Below are positions 31,297-39,873 of a stretch of 64,000 nt of DNA, piece by piece. The number at the start of each line of letters is the position of its first letter. Within the stretch, counting starts at the first letter, position 1. Under the pieces are notes generated by a model. The model was not told the origin of the DNA. It searched no databases and worked only from the letters and a program-made list of their open reading frames with translations. A program made the position numbers and the translations under genes. This stretch comes from CATQHP01 sp965214915. GTDB lineage: Bacteria; Acidobacteriota; Terriglobia; Bryobacterales; UBA6623. Location: positions 1,054,001-1,118,000 of the forward strand of contig CBDCCP010000001.1 in NCBI GenBank assembly GCA_965214915.1. The letters run 5' to 3'.

Positions 31297-34047
31297 TTAT
31301 CGGCTCCAGCGGTAGTTCAGGCGCATGTAATAGTAGCCGCCGTTGAAGCCGAACGGCGTGAACTGACTGTAACGGTTGCCCAAACGCGCCGCGGCGAAGG
31401 GATTCTCATCCGGGTACGTATTCAGCAGGTTTTGTCCGCCGACCGCAATCGTGGTCGAATCGTTGACGGCGTAGGATATCTCGAGATCGACGAGGAGTTT
31501 CCCCTTGAAGAACAACCGGTCTTCCGTGTCCCACCAGCCGCCGAAGGAATAAAGCCGGCCCAACAGGCGCCAAGGCCCCTTGGAATGGTCGCCGGTCAAC
31601 GTCCAACGGGTCCTGGGAACGGCCTCTTCCAATTCGCGGATGCGGCGGGCGTTGAGTCTGTCGGCGCTGAAATCGGTCACCGCGGTGTCGGTGCGGTTCA
31701 AGGCGACGCTGAATGCCGTGCTGCCGCCGAGAGCGGGCGGCCTGTAGGCCGCGACCAGATCGACTCCCTGCGTCGTCGTCGAAAAGTCGTTGGCGAAAAA
31801 CCGAAAATGCAGCAAATCGCGGGCGCTCTCGACTCCTCCCGCAAGAAGCAAATCGACTTCCTGGGGCGTGAGCGAGAAACGCTGCGTCAGCAGCAGGCGG
31901 TCGGACATATCGACGCGGAAGTAATCCGCCGTTAAGGTGAACGCCGCGCCGCCGCTTTTCCCGCGGCGGCCTCCAAGCACTGCCCCGGCCGTGTAGTTGA
32001 CTGACTTCTCGGCGTCGAGCGGCGCGCTTCCACGCAGCTTGGCGGCCTCGAAGCTTGGCGGAATCGTGCCGTCATGGACGATCTCCATAAGCTCCACGTC
32101 GTATATGCTCGACACGTTGACCACGTTTGCCTGTCCGGGCGTCGGCGCGCGGAACCCGCTGCTCACGCCCGCGCGCAGGGCGAGAGGGCCGGCAATCCGC
32201 AGGCGTCCGGAGAGCTTGCCGTTGGTCGTGGCGCCGAAGTCTTCGAAATCCTCGAAGCGGAGGGCGGCGCCGAGAGTCCACCTTTCGTCATAGCTGTCGA
32301 TTTCCACGTCGCCGTAGACCGCGATGTTGGAGCGGCCCCATTCCCCGGCCGTGAGCGGGCCGTAGCCGGGGAAGCCGTTGGACGTGGAGCTGAAGCCCTG
32401 CGGAGCGAAGGGGCCGACAACCCACGATTCTCTTTGCCCGAGTCGGGTGATGAACTTTTCGTTGCGCCACTCGGCGCCCCCGGCGAGATTGACCCGGCCG
32501 ATCCTGTACGCAAGATCGAAGTTGAGGTTGATGTCTTGCTGTCTGTTGGCGCCGGGCTTGAAGGATGTCGGCGTATCGGGCCCCAGCGAGGCGTTGACCG
32601 TATTGAAGATGAACAGGTCCGCCTCGTGGCCGCCGGCGCCGACGCTCGCGTCCCAGTTGAGGCCGCCGGATGTTGCCCCGCGCACGCCGGCGACAAATGA
32701 GGAGTCCTGCGAGACGCCTCCGAACCGCGGGGTAAATCCCCCGGGGAACAATTCTTGAAAAGAAAAGCAGTTGGGATCGGCGAAAACCCGGTCGAGAGCG
32801 TCCCGGTCGGGCGTTCCGTTGGTTACGGCGACCGCGGGGCAGTTCGCGGAGCCGTCGAGGACTCCGTCCCGGGCGTCGAGCGCGTCTCCGATGAGCAGGG
32901 TCTCGCCGCTGTCGAGGCTGAAAACTCCCCCGCGGGTGTTGGGATTGCGGAAATTGAAGCCGCCTTCCACCCTTTTGCGGGCGAAGTTGGCGTGGCTGTA
33001 AATCTGCGCTCCGGAGCCGAACAGATAGCCGAAGTTCCCGAAGAACTTGACATCGTTGTCGATCTCCGGCGAACCCCAGACCTGCGCGGGGTCGCCGACA
33101 TGCGCGTTGCCGGCCGCGGCAAGCAGCGCCGCGTCGTCGCGCTGAACGGTGCGGCTGGTCGCGCCGGCGTTGCCGTACTCCAGGCTCAGGTTGGCGAATC
33201 CCGTCTTGCCGAGCGGCAGCCCGGCGTTGGCGGCGACCGTGTAGCCGAAACCGTCGCCGTATCCGTAACCTCCGGTGCGAAACTCAACGCTGCCGCCGAA
33301 GGGATCGTCCTTGAGCAAAAAGTTAAGCACGCCGGCGATGGCGTCCGAGCCGTACTGCGCCGCCGCTCCGTCGCGCAAGACTTCGACCTGCCGCAGCGCT
33401 ATGGCCGGGATGACCGCGACATCCGGACCCTGCGCGCCGTCCGACGCGCCGTTGCCCAGCCAGTTGATGACCGCCGAACGGTGGCGGCGCTTGCCGTTGA
33501 CCAGAACCAGCATGTGATCCGGCGCCATGCCGCGCAGGTTCACCGGACGCACGATCGTCGCTGCGTCGCTGATCGGCTGAATGTTGACGTGGTAGGACGG
33601 TATCGCCGTGCGCAGCAGGTTGCTCACGTCGGTATCGCCCTGGCTGAGCAGGTCCCGCACCGGCAGCACGTCGATCGGCGCCATCGACTCGGCGACCGTG
33701 CGCGGCTGCGAGCGGCTGCCGACAACGACCAATTGCTCGCTGACGACGGCCAGTTGCAGCACGACCGCGGCCACGCCTTCCGACCCCTGCGCGGTTAGTT
33801 CCGCGTTCTCGAAATCCGGCGCCGAAACGACGATCGAGTGCGGCCCGGCGCCAAGCCCGCAGAATGCCGCGACGCCGGAGTCGTCCGTCGGCTGCCGCCG
33901 ATCCCCGATCGTGGCGCTTGCGTTCGATACGGGCGCGGACGAAGGATCGGCGACCAGAATCTTGAGACAGCCCTCTTGCCCCGCCGCGGAGGGAGCGAAG
34001 AACGAGACAGCCGCCGCCAGGATTGCAAGAGGAATTGCGTAGCGCAC
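31297..34047 (-). CDS. TonB-dependent receptor with N-terminal regulatory-like domain
   Basis: 916 residues. Signal peptide (AIPLAILAAAVSFFAPSAAGQ), a carboxypeptidase-regulatory-like domain (APVSNASATIGDRRQPTDDSG), then a complete plug (ESMAPIDVLPVRDLL, LVNGKRRHRSAVINWL, VEVLRDGAAAQYGSDAIAGV) and a 22-strand-type barrel ending in the aromatic YYYMRLNYRWSR. Outer-membrane transporter. The plug resembles the siderophore/sugar receptor subgroup with a GSDAIAGVLNF motif. The NIPSNAP gene starts upstream on the same strand, and its stop lies 29 bases before this start. Substrate unknown. Confidence 0.92.
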   Translation of the reverse strand: MRYAIPLAILAAAVSFFAPSAAGQEGCLKILVADPSSAPVSNASATIGDRRQPTDDSGVAAFCGLGAGPHSIVVSAPDFENAELTAQGSEGVAAVVLQLAVVSEQLVVVGSRSQPRTVAESMAPIDVLPVRDLLSQGDTDVSNLLRTAIPSYHVNIQPISDAATIVRPVNLRGMAPDHMLVLVNGKRRHRSAVINWLGNGASDGAQGPDVAVIPAIALRQVEVLRDGAAAQYGSDAIAGVLNFLLKDDPFGGSVEFRTGGYGYGDGFGYTVAANAGLPLGKTGFANLSLEYGNAGATSRTVQRDDAALLAAAGNAHVGDPAQVWGSPEIDNDVKFFGNFGYLFGSGAQIYSHANFARKRVEGGFNFRNPNTRGGVFSLDSGETLLIGDALDARDGVLDGSANCPAVAVTNGTPDRDALDRVFADPNCFSFQELFPGGFTPRFGGVSQDSSFVAGVRGATSGGLNWDASVGAGGHEADLFIFNTVNASLGPDTPTSFKPGANRQQDINLNFDLAYRIGRVNLAGGAEWRNEKFITRLGQRESWVVGPFAPQGFSSTSNGFPGYGPLTAGEWGRSNIAVYGDVEIDSYDERWTLGAALRFEDFEDFGATTNGKLSGRLRIAGPLALRAGVSSGFRAPTPGQANVVNVSSIYDVELMEIVHDGTIPPSFEAAKLRGSAPLDAEKSVNYTAGAVLGGRRGKSGGAAFTLTADYFRVDMSDRLLLTQRFSLTPQEVDLLLAGGVESARDLLHFRFFANDFSTTTQGVDLVAAYRPPALGGSTAFSVALNRTDTAVTDFSADRLNARRIRELEEAVPRTRWTLTGDHSKGPWRLLGRLYSFGGWWDTEDRLFFKGKLLVDLEISYAVNDSTTIAVGGQNLLNTYPDENPFAAARLGNRYSQFTPFGFNGGYYYMRLNYRWSR

Positions 34048-34075
34048 CGGAGAGGCGGGGCGGTTCCCTGCCCGG

Positions 34076-34855
34076 CTAAAAGCCCGAATAAGGCCGGGGC
34101 GCCAGCAGCTTCTTATGGATTTTCGAGACGGTTCCCTTGTACTTGGCGACGGCGCTCAGCTTTTTCCAGTCCGGATGCGGGCCGAACTTCGACCACGCTT
34201 CCTTGAGCTGGGCTTCGTCGTCGTAGACCGTCATGTAGGTCAGATTCGGCATCTTCGGGCCGGCCAGCACGCGGCCCATGAAGACCGGTTGAATGCCGCA
34301 ATCGAGGAAAATCGGCACTTCGCCGGCATTGAACATTTCCACCTTGAGCGCGCCTGCCTTTTCGGAGTGGCTCTCATAGCTGCGCAATTCGAAGAGCCGC
34401 GGCTTGTCCTGCTTCTTTTGGTGCGGGACGCGGGCGCGGGGAAAGGCTTGAAAGGAAAGCAACAGCTCGGAATCGATGCGTGAGAAGCGCGGTTCGTCCT
34501 TGGGCGCATTGAAGTATTCCCCCGCAGCCGCTTGGTAGGCCGCGTCCGCGTCCAGCTTGCCTTGCATTGCCGAGAACTTGTCGATCGACGAGAAGGGGAT
34601 CAACAAGTAAACGTTCGGCGCGCCTTCGGGAGCCTGGTCCGCAAAGACGCCCACAGGGCCGATGCCTTGCCGTTCGAGCGCCGGCAGGAGCGCCTTGTCG
34701 AGGTACGCATCGACCCGCGGCAACTCAGCCGCGGAACTGAGGCGATAAGTGCGGAACTCGAGGTATTGCCGCTCCTCATGCCGATCGGCCCGCAACCCGT
34801 CGGCCGGCATCGTCGCCGCGCCGATCGCGGCCAGCATCGCCGTATATCTTTTCAT
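34076..34855 (-). CDS. NIPSNAP-family protein, secreted
   Basis: 259 residues. N-terminal hydrophobic stretch (YTAMLAAIGAATMPADG) may be a signal peptide. Two NIPSNAP ferredoxin-like halves are visible: YLEFRTYRLSSAAELPRVDAYLDKALLPAL (about 30-60) and RLFELRSYESHSEKAGALKVEMF (about 150-175), with HPDWKKLSAVAKYKG near the end. NIPSNAP domains occur in stress-associated and oxidoreductase-linked proteins; function unclear. Probably in one transcript with the TonB receptor. Confidence 0.85.
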   Translation of the reverse strand: MKRYTAMLAAIGAATMPADGLRADRHEERQYLEFRTYRLSSAAELPRVDAYLDKALLPALERQGIGPVGVFADQAPEGAPNVYLLIPFSSIDKFSAMQGKLDADAAYQAAAGEYFNAPKDEPRFSRIDSELLLSFQAFPRARVPHQKKQDKPRLFELRSYESHSEKAGALKVEMFNAGEVPIFLDCGIQPVFMGRVLAGPKMPNLTYMTVYDDEAQLKEAWSKFGPHPDWKKLSAVAKYKGTVSKIHKKLLAPRPYSGF

Positions 34856-34930
34856 GTCGTTTCTCCAGAGGTTCCAAAGGGTATTGTCGAATTGTATCAG
34901 CGCGTCCGCCCGGGCGGCTCGGAACGCTCC

Positions 34931-37900
34931 CTATACGGGGATCAGCGCCACGCGGGCGGGCTCTCCGGCAATCGAGAACTCGCGCAACTCGCCGCGCGGC
35001 GGAATGGAGTTCGCGCCGAGCAGGCCGGTGCATAGAGTTTCCTGCATGAAATGCTCCCGGTTTTCATGCAGCACGCGGACGAGCCGGTCCGATCCCGTAA
35101 CCGATAGATGGATGCGCCGCACATAGTCGATGTTCAGCTCCTTGCGGAAATTCTGCACGTGGTGCAGCAACTCGCGGTAAAGACCTTCGTCGCGCAGCGC
35201 ATCGTCGAGTTCGGTGTTCAAGGCCACGACCGCCGTCGCATCTCCGGCCGCGGCGAAGTGCTCCACCGCTTCCACGGCGACCTCGACATCGGCCGGTTCG
35301 AGCTTGAGCGTTTCTCCTTCGAAATCGATTTCCGCAAAGCCGTCCGCGAGCAGCTTCGCGCGCAAGTCCGCAGCGTCCAAGGCGGCGAACACCCGCTTGG
35401 CGCTCTTCATTTTCTTGCCGAGCCGCGGGCCGAGCCGCCGGAAGCTGGGCTTCGCCGTGTAGCCGACGTGCGCTCGGCCGCCTTCGAGGAAAGCCACCTC
35501 GTGTACGTTGAGCTCTTCCCGAATCAGATTTGCGTAAGGGGCGATGCGGCTGCGCAATGCCGGATCGCTCAAGACGACCTCGACGCCGCGCAGCGGTTGG
35601 CGGACCTTAAGCCGGCGCGTAGTCCTCACGCGCAAACCCAGCGAAACGATATTGCGCACCGCCGCCATCTCTTCCGACAGCGCCATGTCGATGACGGACG
35701 CATCGCTCTGAGGCAGGCCGCACAAGTGGACGCTCTCGACGCAATCGCCGCCCGGGCCGCAGACGATGTTGCGGTAGATCTCCTCCGCCAGGAACGGCGT
35801 GAACGGCGCGGCCAGCTTGACGACGGCGACCAGGCACTCGTACAAAGTTGCGTAGGCGTCGCGCTTGTCGTCGTCGAATTCGCTCTTCCAATACCGCGCG
35901 CGGCTGCGGCGCAAGTACCAATTCGACAGGACATCGACAAAGCGGTTGAGCTCGACCGCCGCTTCATAAGCGCGGAACGCTTCCATGTTGTCGGCGACGG
36001 CCCGCGACAGCAGGGCCAGCTCGGAGAGAATCCAGCGGTCGAGCAGCGCGCGTTCGGCCGGCGCCCTGCCGGGCATTGCCGCAGGGTCGAAACCGTCGAT
36101 GTTGGCGTAGATGGTGAAGAACGAATAGACGTTGCGCAGCTTGAGCGGGAATTCCTTCTGCGCGGCGCGGACGTTCGCCAGGGAATGCCGTTTGTCCGAC
36201 CAGGGTTGATTGCCGCTCAAGAACATCCAACGGAAGGCGTCCGCTCCGGGCGCCGGACTCGCCGCCTCGATCGTTACGCGCTCGCCGGCGGGCAGGCGGC
36301 GCACGTCGTTCGGCGCCGTGTCCGCGCCGTCGCGGGCAAGTTTCGCGCCCAGAGCTTCGCGGTCTGCGTCGGCCAACGCCGTCACGCGGCGCGGCATGCG
36401 TTTGCCGGGTCGAATCGACAACTCGATTCCCGCCGCCGGCTCATCCGGCCGATAGATTTTTACCGTCTCTCCGGGCTTCAGATCCAGCGCCTCGAGGTCT
36501 TCCTTGGCGATCGCTGCCTGGCCGGCGCGGACTTGTTGCCCGCAGGCCGCGCCGCTCACTACCGCGAAGTCTTGGGCGACAAGGTCGAAGATAACGTCGG
36601 GCGGCGTGTAATTGCCCTTCGATTTGGATTCCTTGCTGCCGTAAGGGTCGTTGACGAAACCCAGAACGATGCAGGTCTTGAAAGGATGCGGATACCGCTG
36701 CGTTTCGATCCCGAGATGGCGGCATGTCGCGGCATCGAAAACCAATGTCGAGACCATGAGCTGCGAATAAAACCAGCCGCGGGTCTGGTCGATGGCTTCG
36801 GTGATGTAATCGGCCGGGAAACGGCTTTCGAACTCCTCGCGCCCCCGGTGGGGAAAGCCGTATTGCGCGAAGGGCATGCAGCCGGAGTCGAACCAGCAGT
36901 CGATCACTTCCGGCGCGCGGCGGTAAACGCCCTCTTCGCCGGGCTCGGTCCAGACGACTTCATCGATCCACGGCTTATGCACTATCAGGTGATCGGACAA
37001 AGTCGGGTCCGCTTCCTTGGCGCGCCGGAAGCGGTCGAATGCAGCCGGATTTTTCGCGAGTATCTCGGCGCATGAAGCCGGCGCCTGCATCCTGCCGGTA
37101 ACGTCGTTGACCCAGACGTTGAGCGGCGTGCCCCAATAGCGCTCCCGCGAGAGCGCCCAATCGACGTTGTTGCGCAGGAAATCGCCGAATCGGCCCGCGC
37201 CGATGTGCTCGGGCAGCCAATGGACGGCGTCGTTGTTGGCCAGCGCTTCCTTGTTGCGGGCGGTGGTGCGGATGAACCAGGCCGGCCGAGCGTACTGAAT
37301 CAACGGGTCGTCGTCGGCGCGCCAGCAAAACGGGTATTCGTGGCGGTAGTTTTCGCGATGCGCCAGAACGCCGCTTTCCTGCATCAGCCGGATCAGCAGC
37401 CTGTCGGCGGCCTTCACCTCTTGGCCGGCGGCGTCGGCGACCTCTGCGGTAAATTTGCCGTCCGGCCCGACCGGGCAGAGCAGCGGAACCGCTTCGGGAT
37501 CGACGTACCGCTCGGCAACCGTCTTGTGCAGGTCATAGTCCACCTCGCCGAACGCCGGCGCCTCATGCACCAGACCGGTTCCGGCGGCGAGCTCGACGAA
37601 ATCGGCCGCCAGGACCTTCCAGAGATACGGCTCCGACCCGCCGTTTTTGAGTTCTCCCGATGCGCCTGCGAGCGCATCGTAGAAGTAACGGAACGGCGGG
37701 CGGTAGCGCTTGCCGAGCAGGCCGGCGCCCTTGATCTCCTTTTCGACCGGCAGAGCGCGGCCCAGCTTTTGCGCAATCGTCTCGCGCAGCGCGGCCGCCA
37801 GGATCAGGCTGCGCCCGCCGTCTTTGACTTGCACGTAGTCGTATTCGGGACGGACGGCCACGTACTGATTGGCGGGCAAGGTCCACGGCGTCGTCGTCCA

Positions 37901-38578
37901 GATCAGCAGCGAGACCTCGGGATCCTCGTCCAGCGGCAGCGCGACATAGACCGACGGATCCTCGACCGTTTTGTAGCCCAGCCCGACCTCCCCCGCCGAG
38001 AGCGCCGTGCCGCCCTGCGGCCACCACCAGACGATTTTGCGCCCCTTGTAAAGCAGCCCTTTTTCAAAAAGACGCGACAGCGCCCACCAGACGCTTTCGA
38101 CATAAGACTTGTGAAACGTGACGTAGGCGTCGGAGAGATCGACCCAGAAGCCGACCCGCTCCGTCATGCGCTCCCATTCCTCGGTGTAGGCGAACACCGA
38201 GTCGACGCACTGGCGAACGAATCTTTCCACGCCGTACCGCTCGATCGCTTCCTTGCCGTGGATGCCGAGCTCTTTTTCGACTTCGACTTCGACCGGCAGG
38301 CCGTGCGTGTCCCAGCCGGCCTTGCGCGGAACATGCTTTCCGGCCATGGTCCGGTAGCGCAGGAAGACGTCCTTGAACACCCGCGTAAGCACGTGGCCGT
38401 TGTGCGGCAGCCCGTTGGCGGTCGGCGGCCCTTCATTGAAGATGAACTGCGGCGAGCCTTGACGCAGCTTCAAACTCTTCTCGAAAATGCGGTTTTCTTC
38501 CCAAAATCGCATCACGGCCCGCTCGGCCGCCGGAAAGTCGACAATCGGTTTGGCTTGTTGGAATTTCTGCTCGCTCAT
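34931..38578 (-). CDS. ileS: Isoleucyl-tRNA synthetase, eukaryote-like type
   Basis: 1215 residues, longer than bacterial type-1 enzymes. The class I signature is PHNGH (GLPHNGHVLTR, about residue 60) and the KMSKS motif is KSKSKGN (about 650). CP1 editing domain contains TTPWTLPANQYVAV. Between the KSKGN loop (YTPPDVIFDLV) and the helical domain (GADAFRWMFL) there is about 110 extra residues containing KPGETVKIYRPDEPAAG. C-terminal anticodon-binding region YLRRSRARYWK and a further beta-rich appendix. Charges tRNA-Ile. No T-box leader seen upstream. Confidence 0.95.
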   Translation of the reverse strand: MSEQKFQQAKPIVDFPAAERAVMRFWEENRIFEKSLKLRQGSPQFIFNEGPPTANGLPHNGHVLTRVFKDVFLRYRTMAGKHVPRKAGWDTHGLPVEVEVEKELGIHGKEAIERYGVERFVRQCVDSVFAYTEEWERMTERVGFWVDLSDAYVTFHKSYVESVWWALSRLFEKGLLYKGRKIVWWWPQGGTALSAGEVGLGYKTVEDPSVYVALPLDEDPEVSLLIWTTTPWTLPANQYVAVRPEYDYVQVKDGGRSLILAAALRETIAQKLGRALPVEKEIKGAGLLGKRYRPPFRYFYDALAGASGELKNGGSEPYLWKVLAADFVELAAGTGLVHEAPAFGEVDYDLHKTVAERYVDPEAVPLLCPVGPDGKFTAEVADAAGQEVKAADRLLIRLMQESGVLAHRENYRHEYPFCWRADDDPLIQYARPAWFIRTTARNKEALANNDAVHWLPEHIGAGRFGDFLRNNVDWALSRERYWGTPLNVWVNDVTGRMQAPASCAEILAKNPAAFDRFRRAKEADPTLSDHLIVHKPWIDEVVWTEPGEEGVYRRAPEVIDCWFDSGCMPFAQYGFPHRGREEFESRFPADYITEAIDQTRGWFYSQLMVSTLVFDAATCRHLGIETQRYPHPFKTCIVLGFVNDPYGSKESKSKGNYTPPDVIFDLVAQDFAVVSGAACGQQVRAGQAAIAKEDLEALDLKPGETVKIYRPDEPAAGIELSIRPGKRMPRRVTALADADREALGAKLARDGADTAPNDVRRLPAGERVTIEAASPAPGADAFRWMFLSGNQPWSDKRHSLANVRAAQKEFPLKLRNVYSFFTIYANIDGFDPAAMPGRAPAERALLDRWILSELALLSRAVADNMEAFRAYEAAVELNRFVDVLSNWYLRRSRARYWKSEFDDDKRDAYATLYECLVAVVKLAAPFTPFLAEEIYRNIVCGPGGDCVESVHLCGLPQSDASVIDMALSEEMAAVRNIVSLGLRVRTTRRLKVRQPLRGVEVVLSDPALRSRIAPYANLIREELNVHEVAFLEGGRAHVGYTAKPSFRRLGPRLGKKMKSAKRVFAALDAADLRAKLLADGFAEIDFEGETLKLEPADVEVAVEAVEHFAAAGDATAVVALNTELDDALRDEGLYRELLHHVQNFRKELNIDYVRRIHLSVTGSDRLVRVLHENREHFMQETLCTGLLGANSIPPRGELREFSIAGEPARVALIPV

Positions 38579-38645
38579 GGGCGCTCGACGGGTAGAAACT
38601 TCTAGTTTCGCTTAAAGATGCGGGCGGCTTCAGCGGCGCTTCTAG

Positions 38646-39873
38646 GGAAGGTCTGAACAATAGGCAATTTTAGGGTATGGGAGCGATCAAGGCGTAGGTA
38701 GCGGGGCAAGCAATAGGCGGGGGTGGGCGATACTGGGGCCGAAACCAGCTATGGGCAGCTATTTTTCAGGCTGCAGTAGGGTTTTGAGGGCGCTTTTTGC
38801 CTATTGGACACACTACGCCCTGCAGATTACGCCGCAGCAAGCGGCAAGCAGTGCTGCCTGGCCAGGAACAGATTGACCAAAGCACAATTGACGTACACCC
38901 GCTGAGTGTTCTTCTCCAGCCCGCGGTAGCGCACCTTGCTGAAACCGAAAATCCGTTTCAGCACCTGAAAGGGATGCTCGACCTTCGCGCGCACCTTCGA
39001 TTTGGCCCGGTTGCGCTCCTTTTGCGCGGCGCTCAACGGCCTTTGGCGGGTTCCTTTCCGGTGCGTGCAGTCCTGCGCCTGCGGAGCCTGCTGCCGAATC
39101 GCCTGCCCCTGCCCCTGATAGGCCGCATCTCCCCACACTCGCTCTTCGTTGCCGTGCAGCAACTTGCCGATCACCTGCGAGTCATGTACGTTCGCCGCCG
39201 TCGTCGCCACGGAATGGATCAGCTTCGTCTCGGCGTCCACTCCGATGTGCGCCTTCATCCCGAAGTACCACTGATTCCCCTTCTTCGTCTGACGCATCTC
39301 CGGGTCCCGCTTCTTCTCCTTGTTCTTCGTCGAACTCGGCGCGTCGATGATCGTCGCATCCACAATCGTCCCGCCGCTAACCTTCAGCCCTTGCTCTTGC
39401 AAGTGTGCGTTCACCGCCCCGAAAAGCGCCGCCCCCAGTTTGTGCTTCTCCAGCAGCCGGCGAAACTTGCAGACCGTCGTCTCGTCCGGCGCCGGCTCCC
39501 GGCACAAGTCGATGCCCGCAAAACGCCGCATCGCGTTGGAGTCGTACAGCGCTTCCTCCACTCCCGGATCCGACAAATTGAACCACTGCTGGAGAAAGTG
39601 GATGCGCAGCATCCGCTCCACGCCCACCGGCGGACGCCCTGCCCCTTGACGCTGCGGGTAGACCGGCTTGACCAGCGCGCAGAGCTTCTCCCACGGCACT
39701 ACCCTGTCCATCTGTTCCAAAAATCGCTCCCGCTTGGTCACCTTGCCATAGCGCTCGAATCCTGCTTCCGCCAATGTCCTTTGTCTGTTCAGCGCTCCCT
39801 GCATCCTCTCCTACCCCCTCATTCCTGCTATTATTCTATCCGTCTACCCAACGGTCAATTAATCAGACTTTCC
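38646..39873 (-). mobile_element. IS5-family (IS5 group) insertion sequence
   Basis: 1228 bases. Ends GGAAGGTCTGAACAAT and, reversed, GGAAAGTCTGATTAAT: imperfect 16-base inverted repeats matching the IS5 consensus. Flanked by CTAG at 38642-38645 and 39874-39877, the expected YTAR target duplication. One transposase ORF. It separates ileS from the YncE-like gene; the duplicated CTAG contains that gene's TAG stop, so the insertion is neutral for it. The IS interior outside the transposase (38646-38826) is noncoding. Confidence 0.94.
38827..39804 (-). CDS. IS5-group transposase
   Basis: 325 residues. N-terminal DUF772-like region (RPPVGVERMLRIHFLQQWFNLSD, DETTVCKFRRLLE), catalytic Asp in VDATIIDAPSS, second Asp in WGDAAYQG and Glu in VEHPFQVLKRIFGF, followed by the Y-(2)-R-(3)-E signature region KVRYRGLEKN. 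Full length and uninterrupted, so probably active. Confidence 0.93.
   Translation of the reverse strand: MQGALNRQRTLAEAGFERYGKVTKRERFLEQMDRVVPWEKLCALVKPVYPQRQGAGRPPVGVERMLRIHFLQQWFNLSDPGVEEALYDSNAMRRFAGIDLCREPAPDETTVCKFRRLLEKHKLGAALFGAVNAHLQEQGLKVSGGTIVDATIIDAPSSTKNKEKKRDPEMRQTKKGNQWYFGMKAHIGVDAETKLIHSVATTAANVHDSQVIGKLLHGNEERVWGDAAYQGQGQAIRQQAPQAQDCTHRKGTRQRPLSAAQKERNRAKSKVRAKVEHPFQVLKRIFGFSKVRYRGLEKNTQRVYVNCALVNLFLARQHCLPLAAA

Noticed and set aside
34931..38578. Long opposite-strand frames across ileS, glnE and the TonB receptor
   Set aside because: These are GC-rich shadows with no motif, while the minus-strand genes show full family signatures.
38579..38645. T-box riboswitch for ileS
   Set aside because: The leader is short and cut by the IS5 insertion; no antiterminator-like sequence is visible.
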